DNA from: Scolanthus callimorphus
Taxonomy: Eukaryota; Cnidaria; Anthozoa; Actiniaria; Edwardsiidae
Assembly (NCBI GenBank): GCA_033964015.1
Contig: CM066924.1
Span: forward strand, 1,798,001 to 1,862,000
DNA length: 64,000 bases
Reading direction: 5' to 3'
The position numbers were made by a program, and so were the translations under genes. Shown in pieces: positions 21,359 through 31,007 of the stretch. The stretch's first letter is position 1. Every line of letters begins with the position of its first letter. The notes under the pieces are model-generated. The model had not been told where the DNA came from. It did not search any database and was given only the letters and a program-made list of their open reading frames with translations.

Positions 21359-21599
21359 ATTTTTCCTTATTGAGGCCAAACAAGACTTTCTCTGGCTTCC
21401 TTGAGAAGAACTCGATTCAAATGACTGCAATTTGTCCGTAAATTGTAAGTAAAAACGCGAAACAAATTAGAGAAGTAAGCTTCAATGAATGGCCGCCAAA
21501 CTGAAGTGAACGACACACAACACCACACCAGACAGACATGCAGGAAAATTGGCTGCTTCTGATTGGCTATTGAATTTGATAACATAGGACCTTTGATCA

Positions 21600-21625
21600 A
21601 AACAAACAATGACCCCTTTTATAAA
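21600..21625 (-). promoter_or_regulatory. Possible TATA box of DIRS-like element
   Basis: The minus strand reads TTTATAAAAGGGG about 250 bp upstream of the gag start and just inside the terminal repeat. The position suits a core promoter. This is motif evidence only. Confidence 0.3.
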
Positions 21626-22104
21626 TGTACATCACACAGTCGGCACGTGCCAGCTCATGGTTTCTCTCATTAACTATAATTTATGACATAAATTGGTCTG
21701 ATTTGTTAAATAACCTATCAACTGCTAGATAAGCAAAAATTGGGAGTATTTTCGTGTGATATCATCAAGGTAATGTACGCATGCGCAGGAGGGTTTGTGT
21801 TGGAGAATAAGTGCAAGGCCTCGCCTTCGTCCTCGTCTCCCTTACTCCTCCGAGTGGACAAGAACTTTTCTTTGATCGGTGCTGTGATCTGAAGCACAAC
21901 GAGAAGTGTGTTTAACTTCCTAAAATTGTGGCTTCTAGAACGTCAAGGAAGCTCTCGTGATATACATACTTTATACACGGGGAAAACATCAGATAACATG
22001 TAACTACACGAAATATACTATTAAAATATACATTTACAATTACATATTTACTGTTTTACATGTTTGCCGTGAGTCCGACCTAGGAAAAATGGTTTTTCTC
22101 GGCG

Positions 22105-22283
22105 CTATTTGAAGGTGTACAGAGTTGGAGCTGTACGCAAAGACACAAGAAGCTCGTTTAAGAGGACTTTGCTGTAATAACCAAAGGACTTTTTCATAAA
22201 ATTGGTTCGTGGTTTTGGTAAGGCCAACTTATTATCGGTATCGCTGAGAACGCATTCGATAGGACCTGAATTCGAACGTTTCA
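22105..22283 (-). pseudogene. LINE reverse transcriptase C-terminal remnant (copy B)
   Basis: On the minus strand: ECVLSDTDNKLALPKPRTNF, then MKKSFGYYSKVLLNELLVSL, then RTAPTLYTFK and a stop at 22,105. This is the typical last 50-60 residues of non-LTR retrotransposon polymerases (PRTNxxKKSF...LNxL...LxTFK). Upstream homology is lost within 180 bp. Copy A has a 22-23-bp deletion in the middle. Confidence 0.6.
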
Positions 22284-22429
22284 CGTTATTAAATAATCAG
22301 GGGCGATGCTGATCTTTTGTCTTGAGAGAAACGCTACTTGTGACTCAATCATCAAAATCTCTCCTGAAGGTTGAGGAGAATGGGAATTAAAAGTGCGACT
22401 AGATAATCTACGACTGCACCTATAAATAG

Positions 22430-22609
22430 TAGACCTCCTCGGCTTGGGCATAATGTTTTCCCATTTCAGATCACGTGGCATTCCCCGTGGCATTCAGGGC
22501 CTGAGGATATATGAATATGGAAGCATCCCAAACAGAGAAAGATTATTTCTTAAATGAACGGCAGGTGGACAGAAATGGGAAAACATTACGCGCAAGCCGA
22601 GGAGGTCTA
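22430..22609. mobile_element. Short foldback element (MITE-like), copy B
   Basis: Counterpart of 3,037-3,216 with the same inverted arms TAGACCTCCTCGGCTTG. The arms differ internally from one another by a few bases (GGGCAT versus GCGCGT). Confidence 0.7.
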
Positions 22610-24435
22610 TTCCAAGAGTAGCGGTTGCAAAAAAATCAAAACATTTAGAATAACGTAATAGGAGATGCGAGAAATTGGGCTGGCGAGCAGGCTCACATTT
22701 CATGCGTAAACCACATCTTCTTGTCAACTGTTTTTTTTTAACATAACGCAAGTTGTTACATAAGTCCTACTAGGGATATTCTGCAGAAACGACTACTTTT
22801 TCAAATAGTTCTCGGTTAAGCGTAGCCTGAATTTTCAGACGGCTGAAAAGGCAGGCTAGGTCTAGCCTTAGAGACTAGAATACTTATGTTGTACGTTATA
22901 CGCCAATTATCTCACCAGAACATGAACTCAGCACAAAAAATAGCACATTGTCTTGTTTGTTATTTACAAATTAAGGCAATATTAAAGGGGCTGTGTCACG
23001 GTTATTTGAATAAATTCGTAAATACAGCTCTAAATTTGTCTTATCACCCCCGAATCACTTATACCACGTGATATTCACCTTATACCCAATGTACGTAACT
23101 TTTATCTGCAAGCCTGCAGTTTTTCGTACACATTTTGATGTAACCTCAAACTTTGAAAACTGCTCATCCGCCAACAAGATTTCAAAAACTCATTGTTGCA
23201 ATCCGTTTCCATCCGCTCTGTTATAGGTCCATACAGCCTACAACTATGATCACTTTGTAGTTAAAGGGCTATTTAACAATCCTAGACCAGTATTTAGGCT
23301 ATCCATCAGTTATTTGGTTGTTTTTTACATCACCAAAAGTGTGCAAAAATCATGACACCGCTCCTTTAAGTGCTCGTTGATGAAATAAATAAAAATGAAA
23401 TTTTCAGTAGAATCCCATGCTATGACTCTATCTCGCGTGCTGATTGGCTGAAATCGAGGGAGATTTTTTGTGCAATTACATGGCTGCAAAAGTAGAATCT
23501 AATGAAAACACAGGACGCCCACGAAATTAATTTACTACGAAATTAAATTTCGTCGCTGCGCGACTCGGGTGATATCGATTTTTCGCGTGAAATTTAGTGT
23601 GGAATTCCCTCGTCGGATAATGGATTTACCTATAGAATGTCAGTATGCGATTAACGCTCCACATCAAACCATGCTGTACAATTCCAACTGAGCGAGTCAA
23701 AATAATTACACAACATTCAAAGAGATGAAAGTATAACTACTTCCAATTTGACTGCTTTGGTTCTCCATCACAAAATGCCGGTGAAAATGGCCGTTCCAGT
23801 TTTAAATAATTCATTAAACTACCAAAGTCCCTTCGATAATTCAAGCAAAATGTCAGCAGTCTTGCCAGCAATGCAGCAGATGTTATATTAAAACTCCTTG
23901 GCCTCATATACGGTTCAGAGGACTAGAAATCCAGTCGGGTGGAACAGCTTTGATACGGCAAGAAGAAAGCGTGAGGCTAAAGGTGTAATCGTCATTGAAA
24001 CATCCCGTTAAAAAGGCAAGTAAAAACACCAATCTATATTTTATTTATTTACAAAAGTATCCCAAAGATCGGGAAAATTCTACACAGAGCGAGGCTCCCT
24101 TAGTCAGTAGTGCATGTGGAAGACGGGATCTACGGTTTGAAATCCTTATCTGAGATGACGCGAAGGTCTAACCATTTGCAGATGTTGAAGCAAAAGCAGC
24201 ACCTCTCTCTTCAGTTTTTAAGAATATACCCCGTGGCACGTCCTCGGAATATCATACACGTTATTATTACCAATCAGTGAATAGTCATTTTCGCGCGCTC
24301 TGCTTGGTTCCTGAAATAGCAGATATCAAAAACTATTTGCTGTTTTGAGAAAACTCTCAAAATGGCGGCTCTTTTCGCGCGCGATACTGCGTCTTGAATC
24401 TTTAAAAACCGTATTTTATTCTACTGATTTGGTAT

Positions 24436-24442
<7 letters not shown>

Positions 24443-24468
<26 letters not shown>

Positions 24469-24495
24469 CCTAGCGGTGCATATATACCTCGACGT

Positions 24496-24530
<35 letters not shown>

Positions 24531-24551
24531 TCCCTTCGGGGGATAGTTGTT
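24443..24551. mobile_element. Intact 109-bp hairpin MITE
   Basis: Tips AACAACTATCCCCCTCAGGG and CTTCGGGGGATAGTTGTT are inverted. The core ATATATACCTCGACG/CGTCTCGGTATATAT forms a second palindrome. The truncated sister is at 7,234-7,325. Confidence 0.75.
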
Positions 24552-24558
24552 AACTAGT

Positions 24559-26174
24559 TTAAGGAGACTCGCTCGAAATGGTTTGTGCGCTCATCTGTGT
24601 CCAGAGCTGAACTACCAGGTTATACATATCGGGCTATAACTTTTGCGGTTTTTTTGCCGATTCCAGTAATTCTTTTTGTAAATCAAGCACAAATGACCCT
24701 AGATTTGCTTCGAATTCTCCGATCTTTGCTATCTTTTTCATCTAAGTAACAATTCTTAAATACAAAGAAAACCCCATAGTTTTAATGCCCTCTCATAAAA
24801 GAATCTTGCAGATATTTTCGGCTTAAATCTTGGCGATGCTCATTAGAAGACTTGTACTTTCATCTGGCCAAGTTTCAGAAAATTCGTAGGCCAGAAATGT
24901 ATTAGCGAGGTCGATGTCGTAGACGCACAACAAATTAAGCCTTTCACTAAGGCATGAATGTAAAATTTCCTGTGCACTAATAAAAGCATTTCAACCTATC
25001 ATTTTTTGGGACAAGTTACCTAGATGCATGTCAAACTATATGTTAAGAGCAATTGCTTTAAATCCAAACCACTTTAGAAGCACCGTTTCTTTGGGGCATA
25101 AAACCAGAAAAACACAGAAATTTATAGCATCCCGCACTTGGTAAATTTAACCTTAAAATTAGATGTTTTGTATCAAAAGAGATATCACGGAGTTGAACTG
25201 AATGTTTTTGAAAGCTATTATGCAGGTTTAACTTAAAGTTGAATGTTTCATTGCCGCGAATTCTAATTTTCTTCTGCGAGCTAACTGCGCGCTCTCCGTG
25301 GCCGCAGGTTTCATACCTGTTGTTGTGAAATGCTAATGACCAGAGAACTCAATCGAAAGGGGGGTAATGACCATCATATTCGTGTTGGTATTGAAGTGAT
25401 TTTATTATTACAACAATGATGTTATTAACATTGAAACCTGCGGCCATGGAGAGAGCGCAGTTAGCTCGCAGAAGAAAATTAGAATTCGCGGCAATGAAAC
25501 ATTCAACTTTAAGTTAAACCTGCATAATAGCTTTCAAAAACATTCAGTTCAACTCCGTGATATCTAATTTTAAGGTTAAATTTACAAAGTGCGGGATGCC
25601 ATAAATTTCTGTGTTTTTCTGGTTTTATGCCCCAAAGAAACGGTGCTTCTAAAGTTAAGTGGTTTGGATTTAAAGCAATTGCTCTTAACATATAGTTTGA
25701 CATGCATCTAGGTAACTTGTCCCAAAAAAATGATAGGTTGAAATGCTTTTATTAGTGCACAGGAAATTTTTACATTCATGCCTTAGTGAAAGGCTTAATT
25801 TGTTGTGCGTCTACGACATCGACCTCGCTAATACATTTCTGGCCTACGAATTTTCTGAAACTTGGCCAGATGAAAGTTCAAGTCTTCTAATGAGCATCGC
25901 CAAGATTTAAGCCGAAAATATCTGCAAGATTTTTTAATGAGAGGGCATTAAAAACTATGGGGTCGTCTTTGTATTTAAGAACTGTGACTTAGATGAAAAA
26001 GATTGCAAAGATCGGAGAATTCGCAGCTAATCTAGGGTCATTTGTGCTTGATTTACAAAAAGAATTACTGGAATCGGCCAAAAAACGCAAAAGTTATAGC
26101 CCGATATGTATAACCTGGTAGTCCAGTTCTGGACACAGATGAGCGCACAAACCATTTCGAGCGAGTCACCTTAA
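24559..26174. mobile_element. Intact 1.6-kb foldback element
   Basis: Terminal inverted repeats TTAAGGAGACTCGCTCGAAA and TTAAGGTGACTCGCTCGAAA extend into arms of about 750 bp (24,559-25,315 and 25,432-26,174) that pair almost continuously around a spacer of about 115 bp. The arms include TGTGTCCAGAGCTGAACTAC, AATCAAGCACAAATGACCCT and GCATTTCAACCTATCATTTT with their inverses. No transposase ORF. The ORF at 25,509-25,703 is arm sequence. A transcript would form a very long hairpin. Confidence 0.85.
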
Positions 26175-26665
26175 CCAAAGCATGTCAACCTATATAACGT
26201 TGGAAAGCTTTTAGAATGGATTAGCAGGCCATGGCAAAAAGAAATAACTTATTAATAAATAAATATAATTTTAAAGATTGATTAAAATATTTGGTGTGTC
26301 ATTGACTTCCAAGTAACACATTGTTTTAATCCTTAAAAGTATTTCTCAAAACCCGTGTCTGCGCGTTTTTTTTTTTCAATTTGTTTAGTTCAAAAGTTAT
26401 GAAATTGTGAATTTTTTAGAGCTGCACGTTTTTTTTAATTTGTTTAGTTGAAACGTTATGAAACTGTGAAATTTTTAGAGCATGAAAAGGCTTTTTAATT
26501 TGTCCTTCCAAATTTAAAAGTTTCATAACTTTTGAGCTAAATCCTTATTAAAACAATGTGTTACTTGGGACTCAAGGTCCAGCAGTTCGACGGCGTTAGC
26601 TCGCTAAAATGGCACACCAAAATATTAATCAATCCTTAAAAAATATTTATATTTTCTTCCTTCCT

Positions 26666-27692
26666 TTAACTCTTTCCTGACGGCCAATTTTCCTCTGTTT
26701 TAAGCCTTTTTGTGTCTATAAATTATTTTGGGCTCTGAATAATCCATATTTGGGGTTACCATAGAAATAGCCGCTGATCTACACTTCTAGGGGCGCATGG
26801 CTTGCAAAGGCTTGCAGTGCTGTTTCAAAACATCGAGTACACTCTTTACTGAGAACGCGAGCTCAATTTAAACAAGGTTTGTTTTGAATTTTTGGATATT
26901 TTGGAGTCATTTGCCATCTATAGCAAGCGCCAGATGGGCATCCTTAAGCCTGATGACGGCCTAGAGTTGAGCGCCTCAAAGAACCGAGGGGTTTTCAGCT
27001 TATTTCAAGTCAAAGAACCGATCAAAATGGCGGACTCGTGAGTTTTGACCACAACTTGAAGTGAGCTGACTGCTTGTCTATAGATGGATTCCATGAACCT
27101 ACCATGGCACTTTTTGGAAGATGTGGCCAACAAAACATGCAAAAAGCTTGAAATTAAGCCAGGAGGTCTGGGTGGCTCGGCACTTATAAAAAATCCTAAA
27201 AGTGGAGATGGAGGGACCTCTATGGCTGGTGAATGGCAGTTACCCATAATTCAATGCGGTCCCAAATGGATGAAATTGTGTGGAGCTGCATATATCTCTG
27301 GTATCTATGGTTACTACTCAGCATTGTTAAGGAGTTAGAGGACACAAAGGTACTCAAAATGAAGAAAAGGCACTGCTCTTCTAGTTGCATGTATATTTAT
27401 TTGCATTAGAGGTTGTTTTTATTAAATTAGTTAGCTGTGACTATTCGATGTTTTGTGCTTTTTGCATCGTCAGAAAAAAAACATTTTCACTATTTGCAGA
27501 TTTTGAAGTGCCATTTCATGGATCAAAGCCTTAGTTTGTTCGAAAAAAGTAATATCACATTGTTTGAAACAGCACTCATAGACATGTCAGGCAGTTTGGA
27601 AATAACTTTCCCAAAAATGAAGGCCCTGCAATTTTTCAAAGCTATATGTGGTTTTCCACGTAAATTTGTGTGGACCGTCCGCAAAGAGTTAA
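26666..27692 (+). mobile_element. piggyBac-like element (TTAA-flanked), copy B
   Basis: Duplicate of 8,835-9,852. TTAA lies at 26,666-26,669 and 27,689-27,692, with the same inverted tips. It carries the ORFs at 27,084 and 27,437. Confidence 0.6.
27084..27338 (+). CDS. Hypothetical 84-aa ORF inside piggyBac-like element (B)
   Basis: MDSMNLPWHFLEDVANKTCK...YYSALLRS, two residues different from copy A. No known domain. It is preceded by the same acceptor-like TGTCTATAG. Confidence 0.35.
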   Translation: MDSMNLPWHFLEDVANKTCKKLEIKPGGLGGSALIKNPKSGDGGTSMAGEWQLPIIQCGPKWMKLCGAAYISGIYGYYSALLRS

Positions 27693-27700
27693 ATCATTGA
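27437..27700 (+). CDS. Hypothetical ORF at right tip of piggyBac-like element (B)
   Basis: The C-terminal 70 residues match copy A (9,612-9,860); the first residues differ because of an indel in an A-run. No domain recognised. Confidence 0.25.
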   Translation: MTIRCFVLFASSEKKHFHYLQILKCHFMDQSLSLFEKSNITLFETALIDMSGSLEITFPKMKALQFFKAICGFPRKFVWTVRKELNH

Positions 27701-28089
27701 AGTCGGTGCATCTCTTGAGCTCGATTTACAAGGCCAGGAAAAGTCAGACACACTGTTGGGATAAGGAAGAAAACGTGGCTTCGCTTCCAAAGCTATGACT
27801 GAATCCTTGCTACGCCCCCAATTCTCTTATAGGGGGGCTCAATTAATTGGACGCCCTAGGCCTACTGTTACATAATAGGTGACACGTGAAGTGTCAAGTT
27901 AAATCAAGGGCATATGATATATGACACTAAACCGGAAGGAAAAAATATAAAAATCCTATTCGCGGTTGCAAATATTTTATTCATTAATAAGTTATTTCTT
28001 TTTATAAGCTTTCTAATGATATATAGGTTGGCATGTTTAGAATGTATAGAATGTTCTATACAACTATGCATTTGCGTGTCCTTTCGCAG

Positions 28090-29070
28090 ATGGCAGGAGT
28101 TATGAAAGCGACAGGCCACTGTTTTGTGATTGTCGCTCTAATGGCTCAGATCCAATTTTCTACCCAAATGTACTCCTCCGCCAACGAACATCAGACCTAC
28201 ATGGCAACCGAGCTCAACCAACGCCTTATCGGCCACGTAATCGAAACGCTACAAGCAAACACCATGCTCCAGTGCGCACACTTTTGCTTGAAAAACAAGA
28301 GATGTAAATCCGTGAACTATGTAAGTTATCAGGAAAGCGGTGTTTGTGAGATGAACGATGTCTCCCCACTGAACACTTCCGATCATGGCATGAGACCCCT
28401 AGCGCATGCGCACGAGATGGGAAGTGTTCTTATTTGGTGGAGAACCCTGGAAATGATAACTTACACATTTACCACCTTGGGTGCTACTGGCGCGTACGGC
28501 CCTAACAACACGGATGACTACAAGTCAACCGGTTTGGATGGCTTGGTCAAACTTGTCGATGGAATACAAATGTGGAAGATACCGCTATCGGGGAATTATA
28601 TTATTACCGCAAGTGGTGGCTCGGGTGGCAAAAGCATTTGCATTTTTAAAAACATTACTGCTCTGGGAGGAAAAGGGGCTAAAGTCACGGGAAACTTTCA
28701 ACTTCAAAAAGGTACAGAGCTCAAGATTCTTGTAGGACAAAGGGGAATGCTGAACATTGGAAAAACATTCTGCGTTATTATGGGTGGGGGAGGAGGAGGG
28801 GGGACTTTTGTATCAAAAGTGGATAACACCCTATTGTTGGTAGCCGGAGGGGGTGGGGGTGGACACTACGACGGTCCTTCAGGTCATCCTGGTCAGGTGA
28901 CCATCTATGGAAGTCAGCATGGTGGTCGGAATGGGGAGGGTGGTCGAGTGTATGACAATGACACTGGCCGCTATCTTGTTTGGTATCAAAGTGATTACAA
29001 ATTCACCCGGGAGCTGGATTTTATGGCGATGCAAAAAATAACGATGACATATTCGCACGTTCTTTTGTAA
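28090..29070 (+). CDS. Secreted PAN + glycine-rich (ALK/LTK-like) protein, paralog B, zero frame
   Basis: The frame encodes 326 aa from ATG 28,090 (alternative in-frame ATG 28,033). Signal peptide and PAN-like module are almost identical to paralog A (N379-type changes only: LNHRL/LNQRL, YQEIG/YQESG). The glycine-rich part diverges sharply from about residue 215 (LNIGKTFCVIMGGG; VSKVDNTLLLVAGGG; HYDGPSGHPGQ). It ends ...TYSHVLL at TAA 29,068, the same frame problem as paralog A. Expected to be secreted. No kinase domain downstream. Confidence 0.75.
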   Translation: MAGVMKATGHCFVIVALMAQIQFSTQMYSSANEHQTYMATELNQRLIGHVIETLQANTMLQCAHFCLKNKRCKSVNYVSYQESGVCEMNDVSPLNTSDHGMRPLAHAHEMGSVLIWWRTLEMITYTFTTLGATGAYGPNNTDDYKSTGLDGLVKLVDGIQMWKIPLSGNYIITASGGSGGKSICIFKNITALGGKGAKVTGNFQLQKGTELKILVGQRGMLNIGKTFCVIMGGGGGGGTFVSKVDNTLLLVAGGGGGGHYDGPSGHPGQVTIYGSQHGGRNGEGGRVYDNDTGRYLVWYQSDYKFTRELDFMAMQKITMTYSHVLL

Positions 29071-29303
29071 ACGGAGGAAGAGGAGGAGCACGTGTTGTAA
29101 GGCAGGGCTATGAGTTTGGAGGTGGTGGATTTGGAGGCGGGGGAAGGCTAGGGGGTGGTGGGTATTCAGGAGGGGGCGTAGTTCAGTCAAAACCGATGCA
29201 GGGAGGAGGGGGAGGGGGTTCTTATAACGGAGGCAATGATCAGCTTAACATAGAGGGTGCCAATGAAGGTGACGGCGAAGTTAAAATTACTTTGGTGATA
29301 TAA
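28965..29303 (+). CDS. C-terminal glycine-rich segment of paralog B, in -1 frame
   Basis: In the -1 frame: FYGDAKNNDDIFARSFVNGG, then GYEFGGGGFGGGGRLGGGG, ending EGANEGDGEVKITLVI at TAA 29,301-29,303. Homology to the family continues here. The frame switch lies just before TTTTATGGCGAT (29,019-29,030), at the same codon as in paralog A. The start given is an approximate limit of the open -1 frame. Confidence 0.5.
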
Positions 29304-29319
29304 GAATGGTATCATGTTT

Positions 29320-30560
29320 TAAAAGGGGCTATGTCACGGTCGTTTCAAAAATTAGACCAGTGGTCTATCTAAGCAACCCAGAATTCTATATAATGGTATT
29401 ATTTAGGAACTGAAGATTAGGCATTCGTACGTAAGATAATAATAATATTGCAATGCTATGGAAATTAAAGGAATGATAACATCAGAGTTATGACCCAGGA
29501 ATGCCAATAACATTGTTAATACGAGTCTTTGATGATCTGTAATCATTGTTAACATTTATAACCTAGTGGCCTATGAATACGGATATCAGATTGAAATAAA
29601 TGTGTAGTCTTAGTCCAGAGCTCTGGTTTGTGTGTGGTTTGGTGGCTGATTCGGTTAAGAGTTCAGTTTATTGGGCACGCTGCGAGATGTTATCCTAGTT
29701 ATGTTTTACACGTTCTCGTCCGACGCAAGAACATCTTGCGCGATCAAATTTCCTAGTTTGAAAACTGTTAAACCTAGTAAGAAATCAAAAATGTCATTTG
29801 ACAATCCATATCCATGTGCAAGATAGCTTTCACATAATCATTTTCACATGGGGTTGCAAAGTTCACATGATTTTCACATCATGTGAAAAAGGCTTCTGCC
29901 CATATTAAAATAATTCACACTCATTTCACATCTTGCACTATCAAATCTGAAAACTGTTGACCTGTAAGAAATCAAAAATCCCATTTCACAATCCATCTCC
30001 ATCTGCTCGATAACACATGAAAATACGTTGGCCTATTTGATGAGTTTGCTCATTTCTTTTGAATTTGGCTTTATTAATTGTGTAATTACTTTATAATTGG
30101 GTAATTACTTTGTAATTGGTTTCACTACAGCCATATGAAAACCGCTCTAAGGTTACGGAACACCTTTCCTTGTATTTTCGTTAAAATGGCACTATTTTGC
30201 GAAAAAAGTCGTATCTTGAAAAGTGATACCTCATTTTGAAGCTTATTTCTTCATCTTAACTATGGCAAATGTTTTTCTTTAATTTTGTTAAAACACAGAT
30301 TTTTAGTGAATTGCGCTCCCGACGCGTCAGGTGAAGTTTCGAGAGTTCCAAGCACGCGAATATACATTGCTTTTGTTCATTAACAACATTTAACCATGGT
30401 CACGGACGAAGAGGCCACGGACGAAGATGTCACAAACAAACAGAGCAAACAAAGGGACAAAACAAAACAAACGCAAGAAGCGAACAAAACAAGCACTCAA
30501 AAAATAAATAAACAAACAAACAAAAACGGAATAGAACAACAATTTTAACCAAATGCACAT
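29320..30560. repeat. Repeat-derived spacer, no gene
   Basis: It begins TTTTAAAAGGGGCTATGTCACGG and contains ACCAGTGGTCTAT and, near 29,940-30,020, CCATCTCCATCTGCTCGATAACACATG. All of these have relatives at 45,860-46,150, so this is a dispersed repeat family. 29,820-29,935 repeats TTTCACATG motifs. 30,440-30,540 is AAAC-rich low complexity. No ORF or FOCAD exon is visible. Confidence 0.5.
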
Positions 30561-30565
30561 GCCAT

Positions 30566-30783
30566 TTAAGAGCTCATGTCAGCCACTCCTTTGTTATTGT
30601 TTTCGTTCGTTATTAGAAGACGACTTACGAGTAGAAATCTCTAAATAAACTTCAGACTTCATTTACCAAATTCAATCGAGAATATTGCTCTATATTCTGT
30701 AAATGAGTCGATGGATATGGATGCTTTCTCCGACTTGGTATGTTGCTATGCTGCCACAATGGCGGCTGAGAGAGGCTCTTTAA
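30566..30783. mobile_element. TTAA-flanked 0.2-kb MITE (piggyBac type)
   Basis: TTAA at 30,566 and 30,780. Tips TTAAGAGCTCATGTCAGCC and (inverted) TTAAAGAGCCTCTCTCAGCC pair. The body (CACTCCTTTGTTATTGTTTTC...) matches the element at 60,287-60,520, which has a proven empty site. Confidence 0.75.
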
Positions 30784-30872
30784 AAAACAACTTGACTATG
30801 GACTAAACAACACGTCTCAAGCAGAGCAATCCGCTAATCAAGATTTTTTTAAAGAGAAGAATAATCGCTAAC

Positions 30873-31007
30873 CTCTTCCGGTAAGTGCATGATCTTGAAC
30901 TCCTCCAAATGAAAATTAGATAAAGCTGCAAATGCTGAGCTTGCTACCCAAGCAAGTTGATGCTGTGTAGTACTCCAAAGATAGGACAACACCTCAGATT
31001 TGAAACT
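30873..31007 (-). CDS. FOCAD: FOCAD exon 17 (last visible)
   Basis: 135 nt, SFKSEVLSYLWSTTQHQLAW...FKIMHLPEE, acceptor TATTTCAG, donor GAG|GTTAGC. It ends in phase 0. The family continues for roughly a thousand more residues, none of which I find to the left. Confidence 0.92.

Larger units (their letters stand above)
18414..21699 (-). mobile_element. Degenerate DIRS-like (tyrosine-recombinase class) retroelement
   Basis: Unit A has the empty site (AATCATCTA|GATTTG, 2,324/2,325), so the insert is exactly 18,414-21,699, 3.29 kb, with no target duplication, as known for DIRS elements. On the minus strand the order is gag-like zinc-finger ORFs, reverse transcriptase, RNase H, then a non-coding hairpin array. 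Inverted terminal repeats are imperfect: left TTAATGCTCGTAACCCATGAGG, inverted against TTAATGAGAGAAACCATGAGC near the right end. No tyrosine recombinase or methyltransferase ORF is present. Together with frameshifts and an RT deletion this makes the copy non-functional. Confidence 0.8.
17966..29315. repeat. Segmental duplication unit B
   Basis: Counterpart of 1,847-11,470 in the same orientation. It starts ACAAAATCCGAAGAGAAGGC and ends with the paralog B gene. It is interrupted by the DIRS-like element and lacks the two unit-A-specific insertions. From 22,610 to 24,300 it holds only the sequence shared with A, and I see no gene there. Confidence 0.95.
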
